This document shows positions 6,188 through 13,713 of a stretch of 22,994 nucleotides of DNA, one piece after another. Source of the stretch: an uncultured Bacteroidales bacterium. GTDB taxonomy: Bacteria; Bacteroidota; Bacteroidia; Bacteroidales; Paludibacteraceae. The stretch spans positions 1 to 22,994 of the forward strand of contig CALGHE010000066.1 of the NCBI GenBank assembly GCA_937915765.1, given 5' to 3'. The number at the start of each line of letters is the position of its first letter. Position 1 is the stretch's first letter. The position numbers were made by a program, and so were the translations under genes. The notes beneath the pieces are model-generated. The model was not told where the DNA came from, made no database searches, and saw only the letters and a program-made list of their open reading frames with translations.

Positions 6188-6243
6188 TATATTTGCAAAA
6201 CGATTGCGCCTTTCTTTTTTGCTCGCCAGCTCTTTGGGGCGAG
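6188..6243 (+). promoter_or_regulatory. Probable gldG promoter and leader hairpin
   Basis: TATATTTG (6188-6195) is a perfect TAnnTTTG box, although the -33 region 19-20 nt upstream lacks a clear TTG. The predicted leader is about 90 nt and contains a perfect 6-bp hairpin, CTCGCC (6222-6227) with GGCGAG (6238-6243). Confidence 0.5.
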
Positions 6244-6292
6244 GGTAAATCAAGACGCGCAACAGACTCTATCACTATTAGACTGAAAAAAA

Positions 6293-7993
6293 ATGACACG
6301 TGCGAAAAAAATTTCATATACGCTGGCTGCTGTTGCGGCTGTGATTCTGCTGACAGTTTTGTCGGAGAAGTTCTTCTTCCGCATAGACCTGACTGCGGAG
6401 AAGAGGTACAGCATATCGGACAACACAAAAAACCTGCTCAGAAATCTCGACAACGAGCTGAAGGTGACCGTGTATCTGGACGGCGACCTGAACTCAGGTT
6501 TTTTGCGTCTGCGCAAGGCGACAAAGGAGATGCTCGACGAGTTCAACGTATATGCGGAACATGGCGTCTCTTACGAATTTGTCAATCCGTCCGCCGCAAC
6601 AAGCAGCGAGGAGCGCAACAAAAAATACGCCGAGCTGGAAAAACGCGGTCTTCGCCAGATTCCGGTGTACGACAAGGACGAAGAGGGAAAGTCTGTCATG
6701 AAAATCGTCTTCCCTTGGGCGGAAATCTCCTATAAGAGAGGCGACGACACCGTTGTGGCTGCCGTCAATCTTTTGAAAAACCTTGCGGGAAAATCCGGAG
6801 GGGAGAACTTGAATCTCTCGGTTCAAAACCTTGAATTTGAGCTTACTAACACAATCCGCATGATTACATCCTCCGGTCTGACCAAAATCGCCTTCATAGA
6901 CGGGCACAAAGAGTTGCCGGAGCCTTACGTGTGGGACAGCTACACAAAGCTCAGCGAATATTATCAGGTGGACAGGGGCGTTATCGGGCCCGACCCGTCC
7001 ATTCTCGACCCGTACAAAGCAATCGTGATTGCCGGGCCTCAGGAGAAATTCTCCGAGCAAGACAAGTACGTCATAGACCAGTATATAATGAACGGCGGAA
7101 AAGTTCTTTGGCTGATAGACGGCGTGAAGATTTCGCTGGACAGCCTCTCCTCTTACTCTGAGACGGTGGGGGTTGCGCACGACGTGAATCTGTCAGACCA
7201 GCTGTTCAAATATGGAGTCCGCATCAACCCGGTGCTTTTGCAGGACGTTCAGTGCGCGCTTGTGCCTGTCAACATGTCCAGAGAAGGCGACCAGCCTAAG
7301 TTCGAGCCGGCTCCGTGGTACTACTCGCCTCTGCTGCTCGCCTCTCCGTTCCATCCGGTCTCTAAAAACATCACTCCTGTAAAGTCCGAGTTCGTCAGCT
7401 CTATAGACTTTGTGGGGAATCGTGAAAACGTGAAGCAGGACGTGCTTCTGATAACATCAACAGGAACACACGTTCAGAACGTGCCGTCTATCGTCAGCAT
7501 GGACATAATAAACGTAGAGAAAAACGGCGTTCACTTCAACGCTCAGAACAAAATCGCAGCGGTCTCTATGGAGGGCATCTTCCCTTCTGTCTTTGCTAAC
7601 AGAATGATTCCTAACGGAATAACGACAAACAAGCCGACAGTTTTCGAGAGCAAGCCGACAAAAATGATTGTCGTGGCAGACGGAGACATTATAAAGAACG
7701 ACATAGACGGACAGGGTAGCAAATATATCCCTATGCCGTTAGGTTATGACAGGTACATGAACCAGCAGTTCGGCAACAGCGAGTTCGTGCTGAACGCCGT
7801 GAACTACCTCACAGATGACGACGGCTGGATGGAACTGCGCTCTAGGGAAATAGCCCTGCGCCTTCTCAACAAGCCGGCGATTATAGGTCAGCGCAAGTTC
7901 TGGCAATGGGTGAACGTGCTTCTGCCGCTGGCAATGCTCGGACTGTTTGGGCTTGGGTTCCACTTCTTCAACAAAAGAAGATACACCAGATAA
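6293..7993 (+). CDS. gldG: GldG-family ABC transporter accessory protein
   Basis: This is the 566-residue auxiliary component of the GldA-GldF-GldG ABC transporter, required for gliding in flavobacteria but widespread in non-gliding Bacteroidetes. The N-terminal membrane anchor (about residues 8-28) is followed by FFRIDLTAEKRYSISDNTKNLL, the family opening. A large periplasmic region then contains KIAFIDGHKE and VIAGPQEKFSEQDKYVIDQY. A C-terminal membrane helix (about residues 540-560) ends in a basic tail, FFNKRRYTR. Usually gldF lies directly upstream; here the upstream DNA is the small-peptide locus, a terminator and a leader, so the permease partner is missing from the window. dnaN follows at 56 nt, an arrangement I recall from other Bacteroidetes. 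Confidence 0.88.
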   Translation: MTRAKKISYTLAAVAAVILLTVLSEKFFFRIDLTAEKRYSISDNTKNLLRNLDNELKVTVYLDGDLNSGFLRLRKATKEMLDEFNVYAEHGVSYEFVNPSAATSSEERNKKYAELEKRGLRQIPVYDKDEEGKSVMKIVFPWAEISYKRGDDTVVAAVNLLKNLAGKSGGENLNLSVQNLEFELTNTIRMITSSGLTKIAFIDGHKELPEPYVWDSYTKLSEYYQVDRGVIGPDPSILDPYKAIVIAGPQEKFSEQDKYVIDQYIMNGGKVLWLIDGVKISLDSLSSYSETVGVAHDVNLSDQLFKYGVRINPVLLQDVQCALVPVNMSREGDQPKFEPAPWYYSPLLLASPFHPVSKNITPVKSEFVSSIDFVGNRENVKQDVLLITSTGTHVQNVPSIVSMDIINVEKNGVHFNAQNKIAAVSMEGIFPSVFANRMIPNGITTNKPTVFESKPTKMIVVADGDIIKNDIDGQGSKYIPMPLGYDRYMNQQFGNSEFVLNAVNYLTDDDGWMELRSREIALRLLNKPAIIGQRKFWQWVNVLLPLAMLGLFGLGFHFFNKRRYTR

Positions 7994-8049
7994 GCGAACA
8001 CATTTTTTTGCAATAAAAACAATAAAGAAAAATATATAAAGTTAAAAAT

Positions 8050-9219
8050 ATGAAATTTTCAATTTCCAGCGCTGGATTATTCAGCCACCTGCAGGCCATA
8101 AGCCGAGTGATAGGCTCTAAGAACGCCCAGCTACCAATCTTGGACAACTTCCTTTTCAAAATAGACGAAAAGGTTCTGACAGTGACCGCGTCTGACCTCG
8201 ACACAACGCTGATCACTCAGATTGAACTTGAGCAGGTCGAAGGCAACGGCTCTGTGGCTCTGTCGGCTAAATATCTTCTCGAAATACTCAAGGAGTTCTC
8301 TGACCAGCCTCTTGAATTCGTCATAAACGACGAAAACTTGAGCGTTACAATCAAGTCGCAAAACGGCTCGTACAACTTCATCGGGACTCCAGGCGACGAG
8401 TTCCCTAAGGTGCCGAAACTGAAAGACAACGCTAAAAGCATCATGTACTCGGCATCTCACCTAAGCTCCGGTCTTACAAAAGCTCTTTTCGCTACCGGAA
8501 ACGATGACTTGCGACCAGTGATGAGCGGAGTCTATTTTGACATCACTCCGGACAGCTCTGTTTTCGTGGGGTCTGACGGTCACAAGCTCGTGCGCGTGAA
8601 AAACCTTGCGACAAAAGGTTCACAGACTCTGAACGAGGACGGCTCTTACGAACCGGCTGCTTTCATCTTGCCTAAGAAACCGGCTAACTTGCTGAAAAAC
8701 ATTCTGGCAAAAGAGTCTGAAGCTGTGCATGTAAGTTTCGACGACAGAAACGTGTGCTTCAAACTGTCCAACTACGAAATGGTATGCCGCCAAATAGAAG
8801 GCAACTACCCTAAATACAACTCGGTAATTCCTGTGAACTCGCCAAATCAGCCGTACAATCCGTTCAAGGCGGTTGTTGACCGTGTCTCTATGCTGAACGT
8901 GATTAAGCGCGTTTCTGTATTTGCCAGCCAAGCCAGCCAGCTTGTGAAGCTGGACTTCGCAGACAACGAGCTGAAGATTTCCGCGCAGGACATAGATTTC
9001 TCCATCTCGGCTCAGGAAAGCTTGTCTTGCATGTATCAGGACGAGCCTATGTCTATCGGGTTCAAGGCATTGTTCCTCATGGAAATTCTCTCTAACATAG
9101 ACTCAAACGAGGTTGTCATAGAACTGACCGCGCCTTATAGCGCCGCTCTTGTTCTGCCGCTTGAGCCAAACGAAATGGAAGACATTCTTATGCTGATAAC
9201 ACCTATCATGCTGGACTAA
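8050..9219 (+). CDS. dnaN: DNA polymerase III beta subunit (sliding clamp)
   Basis: The protein forms the ring-shaped clamp that tethers the replicative polymerase to DNA. The 389 residues form three clamp domains. Family features include MKFSISSAGLFSHLQAISRVIGSKNAQLPILDNFLF at the N-terminus, NFIGTPGDEFPKVP at the end of domain 1, RPVMSGVYFDITPDS in domain 2, and LMLITPIMLD at the C-terminus, the partner-binding end. dnaN follows gldG by 56 nt of AT-rich DNA without a convincing promoter, so the two may be co-transcribed. dnaA, recF and gyrB are absent, so this is not the classical origin cluster; separation of dnaN from dnaA is usual in this phylum. Confidence 0.97.
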   Translation: MKFSISSAGLFSHLQAISRVIGSKNAQLPILDNFLFKIDEKVLTVTASDLDTTLITQIELEQVEGNGSVALSAKYLLEILKEFSDQPLEFVINDENLSVTIKSQNGSYNFIGTPGDEFPKVPKLKDNAKSIMYSASHLSSGLTKALFATGNDDLRPVMSGVYFDITPDSSVFVGSDGHKLVRVKNLATKGSQTLNEDGSYEPAAFILPKKPANLLKNILAKESEAVHVSFDDRNVCFKLSNYEMVCRQIEGNYPKYNSVIPVNSPNQPYNPFKAVVDRVSMLNVIKRVSVFASQASQLVKLDFADNELKISAQDIDFSISAQESLSCMYQDEPMSIGFKALFLMEILSNIDSNEVVIELTAPYSAALVLPLEPNEMEDILMLITPIMLD

Positions 9220-9247
9220 AGCAGAAGGACTCGTGCCTTGAATACAT

Positions 9248-9326
9248 GGCAGCTTCCATAAGCTAACTGCTCCGAGCTCTGATTCAAAGCGCCCGGAACG
9301 GACAAAAAAAGGTTATGGAAGTTGCC
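9248..9326. repeat. Long-range inverted repeat before the exonuclease gene
   Basis: GGCAGCTTCCATAA (9248-9261) is complementary to TTATGGAAGTTGCC (9313-9326) over 14 positions. Thirteen are Watson-Crick pairs and one is a G-U pair, with 51 nt enclosed. It fills most of the dnaN-exonuclease spacer. There is no poly-T tail, so a simple terminator is unlikely; it may be an mRNA leader structure or processing site. Confidence 0.6.
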
Positions 9327-9367
9327 TTAAAATTTTTCAACGCTTTCTATTTAAAATTCACCGCATT

Positions 9368-10138
9368 ATGGAACTCAACTTAAAAAAACCGCTGGTATTT
9401 TTCGATTTGGAAACTACCGGACTTGATATTGCAAGCGACAGGATTATCGAATTATCGTATCTAAAAGTAAACCCGAACGGCTCAGAAGAGAGCAAAACTT
9501 TCCGCTTAAATCCGGAAAAGCATATATCTGAAGAGGCTTCTGAAATTACTGGCATTAAAGACGAGGATGTCAAGGACTGCCCTACGTTCAAAGATGTTGC
9601 TAAAACACTTGCAAAAGTGTTCGAAGGTTGTGACATCGCAGGATACAACTCAAACCGCTTTGACATTCCGCTGCTCGCCGAGGAGTTTATCCGTGCGGAA
9701 ACAGACATCGACCTCAAAAGGCACAAGTTCATAGACGTGCAGACTATCTTCCACAAAATGGAGCAGAGAACATTGCCTGCGGCGTACCGTTTCTACTGCA
9801 ACAAGGAACTTGTGGACGCGCACAGCGCCGAGGCCGACACAAAAGCGACTTACGAAGTGCTGAAAGCTCAGCTCGACAAATACAGCGACAGCCTGAAAAA
9901 CGATGTGGCGTTCCTTTCTGAATTCTCTTCTTTCAACAAGAACATAGACTTTGCCGGACGTTTCGTTTACGACGACAACGGCGTGGAGTACATAAATTTC
10001 GGCAAATACAAGGGACAGAAAGTTGCAGACGTGCTGCGCAAGGACATCGGATACTACGGATGGATCATGGACAGCAACTTCACGCTGGACACCAAGCGCA
10101 CTCTGACTATGATAAAGTTGAAAAACAATATCAGATAA
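9368..10138 (+). CDS. DnaQ-like 3'-5' exonuclease (DEDDh) with C-terminal DUF3820-like domain
   Basis: This is a 256-residue 3'-5' exonuclease of the DnaQ superfamily. The DEDDh residues are visible: D13 and E15 in FFDLETTGLD, D99 in YNSNRFDIPLL, and H152 and D157 in HSAEADTKAT. The first 180 or so residues form the nuclease. After a linker, residues of about 205-245 contain YINFGKYKGQKVADVLRKD and YGWIMDSNF, resembling the DUF3820 module often fused to Bacteroidetes exonucleases. The position after dnaN suggests a polymerase III epsilon or DNA-repair role, but the alpha-subunit contact region cannot be judged. trmN follows after 9 nt, so it heads a likely three-gene operon. The ATG at 9368 is the only good start. 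Confidence 0.88.
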   Translation: MELNLKKPLVFFDLETTGLDIASDRIIELSYLKVNPNGSEESKTFRLNPEKHISEEASEITGIKDEDVKDCPTFKDVAKTLAKVFEGCDIAGYNSNRFDIPLLAEEFIRAETDIDLKRHKFIDVQTIFHKMEQRTLPAAYRFYCNKELVDAHSAEADTKATYEVLKAQLDKYSDSLKNDVAFLSEFSSFNKNIDFAGRFVYDDNGVEYINFGKYKGQKVADVLRKDIGYYGWIMDSNFTLDTKRTLTMIKLKNNIR

Positions 10139-10147
10139 CAAGACAAA

Positions 10148-10861
10148 ATGGCTAATTCTTTTTTCAGATTCAAACAGTTCACAGTAAACCAAGAGAGATG
10201 CGCCATGAAGGTCGGGACGGACGGAGTGCTTCTCGGCGCTTGGTGCGACGTGAGCTGCGCATCTGAAATTTTGGACGTTGGCACCGGCACGGGGCTTATC
10301 GCCCTGATGCTCGCCCAACGGAACAGCTCTGCAAAGATCTGCGGAATTGAGATTGACAATGATGCGGCAGAACAGGCTCTGGAAAATGTGAACGGCTCGC
10401 CTTGGAGCGACCGTGTGAAGATAGAAAACGTCTCCTTCCAAAATTTCACACTGTCAACAGAGCGCTCTTTCGACCTGATCGTAAGCAATCCTCCTTATTT
10501 CTGCAACTCGCTGAAAAATCCGGACGGACGGAAATCAACGGCGCGCCACACAGACGACCTGCCTTTTGAAGACCTTCTGGAATGCTCCGCCAAACTGCTG
10601 AAAAACAACGGCAAATTAGCGGTTGTGCTTCCCGTCACCGAAGGAAATTTATTTGCCGAACTCGCAGGAAACGTAGGCTTGAGCTGTTCAAAAAGAGTGG
10701 AAGTCTGCCCGAAGCCAAACTCAGACCCAAAACGTCTGCTGCTCGAATTTACCAAAAGCAAGACGGAGACAAAGACAGACACGCTCGTCATCGAGACCGA
10801 GACAAGGCACTGCTACTCTCCCGAATTTAAAAATTTGACAAAAGACTTTTATCTTAAATAA
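10148..10861 (+). CDS. trmN: tRNA1(Val) (adenine37-N6)-methyltransferase, TrmN6/YfiC-like
   Basis: This is an S-adenosylmethionine-dependent methyltransferase of the YfiC group that modifies A37 of tRNA1(Val). The N-terminal signature FRFKQFTVNQERCAMKVGTDGVLLGAW is characteristic. Motif I, ILDVGTGTGLIALMLAQ, binds SAM. Motif IV, SNPPYF, with N114-P115-P116-Y117, is the N6-adenine methylase catalytic motif. The 237 residues match the family. It is 9 nt after the exonuclease gene and 13 nt before the hotdog gene, in a compact operon. The tRNA specificity is taken from the family; the sequence itself shows only an N6-adenine methylase. Confidence 0.88.
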   Translation: MANSFFRFKQFTVNQERCAMKVGTDGVLLGAWCDVSCASEILDVGTGTGLIALMLAQRNSSAKICGIEIDNDAAEQALENVNGSPWSDRVKIENVSFQNFTLSTERSFDLIVSNPPYFCNSLKNPDGRKSTARHTDDLPFEDLLECSAKLLKNNGKLAVVLPVTEGNLFAELAGNVGLSCSKRVEVCPKPNSDPKRLLLEFTKSKTETKTDTLVIETETRHCYSPEFKNLTKDFYLK

Positions 10862-10874
10862 GACAAATATTACG

Positions 10875-11303
10875 ATGCAAAACACTAACATACAAGGAGA
10901 TAAACTGTTAGAACTAATTCCGCACCGCAACCCGATGGTTATGGTTGACTCGCTCGTGGAAGCAAGCGAAGACACCGCAACATCAACCCTTCTGATTAAA
11001 GACGATAACATATTTGTCGCCGCCGGCGAACTGTCTGAGGTCGGAATCATAGAACACATAGCACAGACAGCAGCCCTGCGTATAGGCTACATCTGCCAGC
11101 AAGAGGGACAGCCGGTCCGCAACGGCTTCATCGGCAGTTTCAAAAAGTTCAAATTGCTAAGAAAGGCCAAGTCTGGAGAGCTGCTGAAAACAGAGCTGAA
11201 GGTAATGCAGTCCGTCGGAAACATCACAATGATAAGCGCCAAGGTACTCGCAAACGACGAACACATCGCAGACTGCACCATGACCGTGGCATTAGCAGAG
11301 TAG
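10875..11303 (+). CDS. Hotdog-fold 3-hydroxyacyl-ACP dehydratase-like protein
   Basis: A 142-residue single hotdog domain related to FabZ/FabA and to the ApeP-type dehydratases of pigment clusters. The family opening LLELIPHRNPMVMVDSLVEA contains the catalytic-type histidine (H17). The central helix VGIIEHIAQTAALRIGY contains the matching acidic residue (E60) followed by the AQ motif. FIGSFKKFKLLRKAKSGELL matches the strand after the helix. No acyl-carrier or ketosynthase genes are nearby; it is the last gene of the exonuclease-trmN operon. Dehydratase activity on an acyl-ACP is plausible from the conserved residues, but the substrate is unknown and a thioesterase-like role cannot be excluded. 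Confidence 0.78.
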   Translation: MQNTNIQGDKLLELIPHRNPMVMVDSLVEASEDTATSTLLIKDDNIFVAAGELSEVGIIEHIAQTAALRIGYICQQEGQPVRNGFIGSFKKFKLLRKAKSGELLKTELKVMQSVGNITMISAKVLANDEHIADCTMTVALAE

Positions 11304-11499
11304 AGTTCTCGTGACAAAAGCCCTTTCTTCGCCTCTTTTTTATGTTTTACAGCATATTGCGCGTTTTTCTTCGGAAAATATTTCTTTTTTTATAAAACTT
11401 ATCGTTTAATTTGCATCGTAATTAAAAGTATTTATGAACTTATTAAAACACATTGCCTATTGATTAGACTCCTACTTTGAATTTTAAAACAAAGAGAAT

Positions 11500-12096
11500 A
11501 TGGAAACGTTGAATCAATTGACCGACGAAGAGTTGGTTGGTTTGTACTCTAAAGGTGACAATGACGCTTTTGACGTGCTGTTGCTCAGGTACAAACGCAA
11601 GGTGTTTTCTTACATCTCGCTTTCGGTAAAGAACAAAGACTTGGCGAACGACCTCTTTCAGGAGACGTTCATCAAGGCTATTATGACAATAAAGCAAGGC
11701 AAATACACTGAGAAAGGCAAATTCGGATCTTGGATTATAAAAATTGCGCATAACCTCATAATAGACTGTTTCCGCCGCGAGCAAAGTGAGAACATTATAA
11801 ACGAGGCTGAAAGCGATGTTGACATTTTCAGCAACATCAAGTTGTATGACACTAACGCAGAAGACCTTATCGTCAAAGAGCAGGTTTATGTGGACTTGGT
11901 AAAGTTGGTTGACTACCTTCCGGACAACCAAAAAGAGGTGCTTAAAATGCGATTTTTCGAAGATCTGAGCTTCAAGGAGATAGCAGACACCACAGGTGTG
12001 AGCATCAACACTGCGCTCGGACGTATGAGGTACGCAATCTTGAACATGAGGAAACTTGCTGAAAGCAAAGATGTCAGTCCGGTTTTCTGCGAATAA
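11500..12096 (+). CDS. ECF-type RNA polymerase sigma-70 factor
   Basis: A 198-residue sigma factor with region 2 and region 4 only. Region 2 covers about residues 10-95 and includes NDAFDVLLLRYKRKVFSYI, DLANDLFQETFIKA (the -10 recognition helix area) and GKFGSWIIKIAHNLIIDCFRR. Region 4 covers about residues 140-190: LPDNQKEVLKMRFFEDLSFKEIADTTGVS, with the helix-turn-helix ending NTALGRMRYAILNMRK. No anti-sigma gene lies on either side, so it is not the usual SusC/D-type sigma/anti-sigma pair. It stands alone between two long spacers. Its upstream DNA has only imperfect -7 boxes, so it may use another sigma factor or itself; target genes are unknown. Confidence 0.92.
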   Translation: METLNQLTDEELVGLYSKGDNDAFDVLLLRYKRKVFSYISLSVKNKDLANDLFQETFIKAIMTIKQGKYTEKGKFGSWIIKIAHNLIIDCFRREQSENIINEAESDVDIFSNIKLYDTNAEDLIVKEQVYVDLVKLVDYLPDNQKEVLKMRFFEDLSFKEIADTTGVSINTALGRMRYAILNMRKLAESKDVSPVFCE

Positions 12097-12309
12097 TTCA
12101 AGTCTGCTTTCATAAATTAGTCCGAGATATTTCGAGTGACGCTCTATCTTGATTGGTTATGTCAGCAAAAACGCGATGCGAACGTCGCAATCAGGCAGAT
12201 ATGAGCAAGAGTGACAAAACAAATTGAGAAACGTACAAAACAAATTTCGGGACATAAAAAAAATCGCAAAACACAATTTATAGAAGTTGGCTTAATTTTA
12301 ACTTTATAG
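12097..12309. other. Intergenic spacer after the sigma gene, nothing firm
   Basis: No gene is supported here. Weak stems are present (for example GATTG at 12151 with CAATC near 12190), and the A-rich second half resembles untranslated 3' sequence. A 22-codon ORF at 12159 is too weak to call. The stretch ends at a strong terminator. Confidence 0.4.
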
Positions 12310-12343
12310 TAGAGACGCATCATGCTGCGTCTCTATTTTTTTT
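12310..12343 (+). terminator. Intrinsic terminator (GAGACG-type palindrome)
   Basis: TAGAGACGCA (12310-12319) and TGCGTCTCTA (12326-12335) form a perfect 10-bp stem with a 6-nt loop, followed by eight T. The stem core is the same AGAGACG/CGTCTCT seen after pgpH. Confidence 0.88.
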
Positions 12344-12408
12344 ACCTGTTTTTTCCTTTTATGCTCCATTTTCCGCCCTCTAAATTACAAATACTAAATT
12401 AAAATCCG

Positions 12409-12416
12409 TATCTTCG
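12409..12416 (+). promoter_or_regulatory. Probable -7 box for the rlmI operon
   Basis: TATCTTCG is a one-mismatch TAnnTTTG box in an AT-rich context, but no clear TTG lies 19-20 nt upstream. It would give a leader of about 90 nt before the ATG at 12512. Confidence 0.4.
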
Positions 12417-12511
12417 CAAGTCATTAGGAAGCCAACCTTTCCAAAGGACGGACTTCTGACAGGTTAACTTAACACGGGATTTACAAAATTCCCTTAAAAA
12501 AACAAAATTAG

Positions 12512-13699
12512 ATGGATTTTGCAAAAGTCATATTGAAACCTAAGAAGGAAGAGTCGTTACAGCGCTTTCACCCTTGGGTATTTTCTGGCGCGATACAAAA
12601 AATAGCAGGCAGCCCTAAAGAAGGCGACATTGTTGACGTTTACACTTGCAACGGGGAGTACTGCGCAACAGGGCACTATCAGATAGGCTCTATTGCCGTG
12701 CGCATTTTCACGTTCGAAAAGACGGAGCCGGGCAAAAGTTTCTGGACCGAAAAGCTCAGACGCGCTTACGAAATGCGACGCGCCATCGGCCTTGCTGAAA
12801 GCTCCGACACAGACGCGTACAGGCTCATTCACGGCGAGGGCGACTTCATGCCGGGACTGGTGATAGACATATACAACAAAACGGCTGTCATGCAGGCTCA
12901 TTCAGTCGGAATGCACAACATCAGGCAGGAGCTGGCTGAAGGTTTGATTGAGGTGTTCGGCGGAAAGCTGGAAAACGTATATTACAAGTCGGAATCGACC
13001 TTGCCGTTCAAGGCCAACATTGACACGGAAGACGGCTACCTCATAGGGAAAGACGACAAAAACTACATTGCGACCGAAAACGGCCTGAAATTTCAGGCTG
13101 ACTGGCTGAAAGGTCAAAAAACAGGGTTCTTTATCGACCAGAGAGAAAACCGCGCGCTTCTTGAAAAATACGCGAAAGGCAGAAGCGTGCTGAATATGTT
13201 TTGCTACACCGGCGGCTTCTCTTTCTATGCGCTCAGGGGCGGCGCCAAAGAGGTGCATTCTGTTGACAGTTCCGCTAAGGCGATTGAACTGACCAAGAAA
13301 AACGTGGAACTGAACTTTGCAGACTGCCAAAACCACGAGGCGTATGCGGTGGACGCTTTCAAGTATCTGGACGATATGCAGGACCGTTACGACCTGATAA
13401 TACTGGACCCGCCCGCCTTTGCAAAACACAGAGACGTGCTGCGCAACGCTTTGCAAGGATACAAAAAGCTTAACGCCAAAGCATTTGAAAAGATTAAGCC
13501 CGGAGGAATACTCTTCACGTTCTCTTGCTCGCAAGCGGTCTCGAAGGAACAGTTCAGACTTGCCGTGTTCAGCGCCGCAGCCATCTCTGGACGAAACGTG
13601 AAAATCTTGCACCAGCTGACTCAGCCGGCAGACCATCCTGTAAGCATCTATCACCCTGAAGGTGAATACCTTAAAGGCTTGGTTCTTTATGTTGAATAA
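12512..13699 (+). CDS. rlmI: RlmI-like 23S rRNA (cytosine-C5) methyltransferase
   Basis: A SAM-dependent RNA methyltransferase of the RlmI/YccW group, which makes m5C1962 in 23S rRNA in E. coli. An N-terminal PUA domain (about residues 1-80; LQRFHPWVFSGAI) precedes a Rossmann methyltransferase domain. TGFFIDQRENR leads into motif I, VLNMFCYTGGFSFYAL. The DPPAF motif is at 299-303 and the CS motif, FSCSQAV, places the catalytic-type cysteine at C339. The length of 395 residues is normal. It starts a run of closely spaced genes; the M48 protease begins 14 nt after its stop. The exact target base is inferred from the family. Confidence 0.88.
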   Translation: MDFAKVILKPKKEESLQRFHPWVFSGAIQKIAGSPKEGDIVDVYTCNGEYCATGHYQIGSIAVRIFTFEKTEPGKSFWTEKLRRAYEMRRAIGLAESSDTDAYRLIHGEGDFMPGLVIDIYNKTAVMQAHSVGMHNIRQELAEGLIEVFGGKLENVYYKSESTLPFKANIDTEDGYLIGKDDKNYIATENGLKFQADWLKGQKTGFFIDQRENRALLEKYAKGRSVLNMFCYTGGFSFYALRGGAKEVHSVDSSAKAIELTKKNVELNFADCQNHEAYAVDAFKYLDDMQDRYDLIILDPPAFAKHRDVLRNALQGYKKLNAKAFEKIKPGGILFTFSCSQAVSKEQFRLAVFSAAAISGRNVKILHQLTQPADHPVSIYHPEGEYLKGLVLYVE

Positions 13700-13713
13700 T
13701 TTTTTTGTCAAAT

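Noticed and set aside
9650..10441. 263-residue minus-strand ORF
   Set aside because: It overlaps the exonuclease and trmN genes antisense, has no recognisable motif, and is explained by codon bias of the real genes.
12159..12227. 22-codon ORF after the sigma gene
   Set aside because: No promoter, no recognisable sequence and a composition typical of untranslated DNA.
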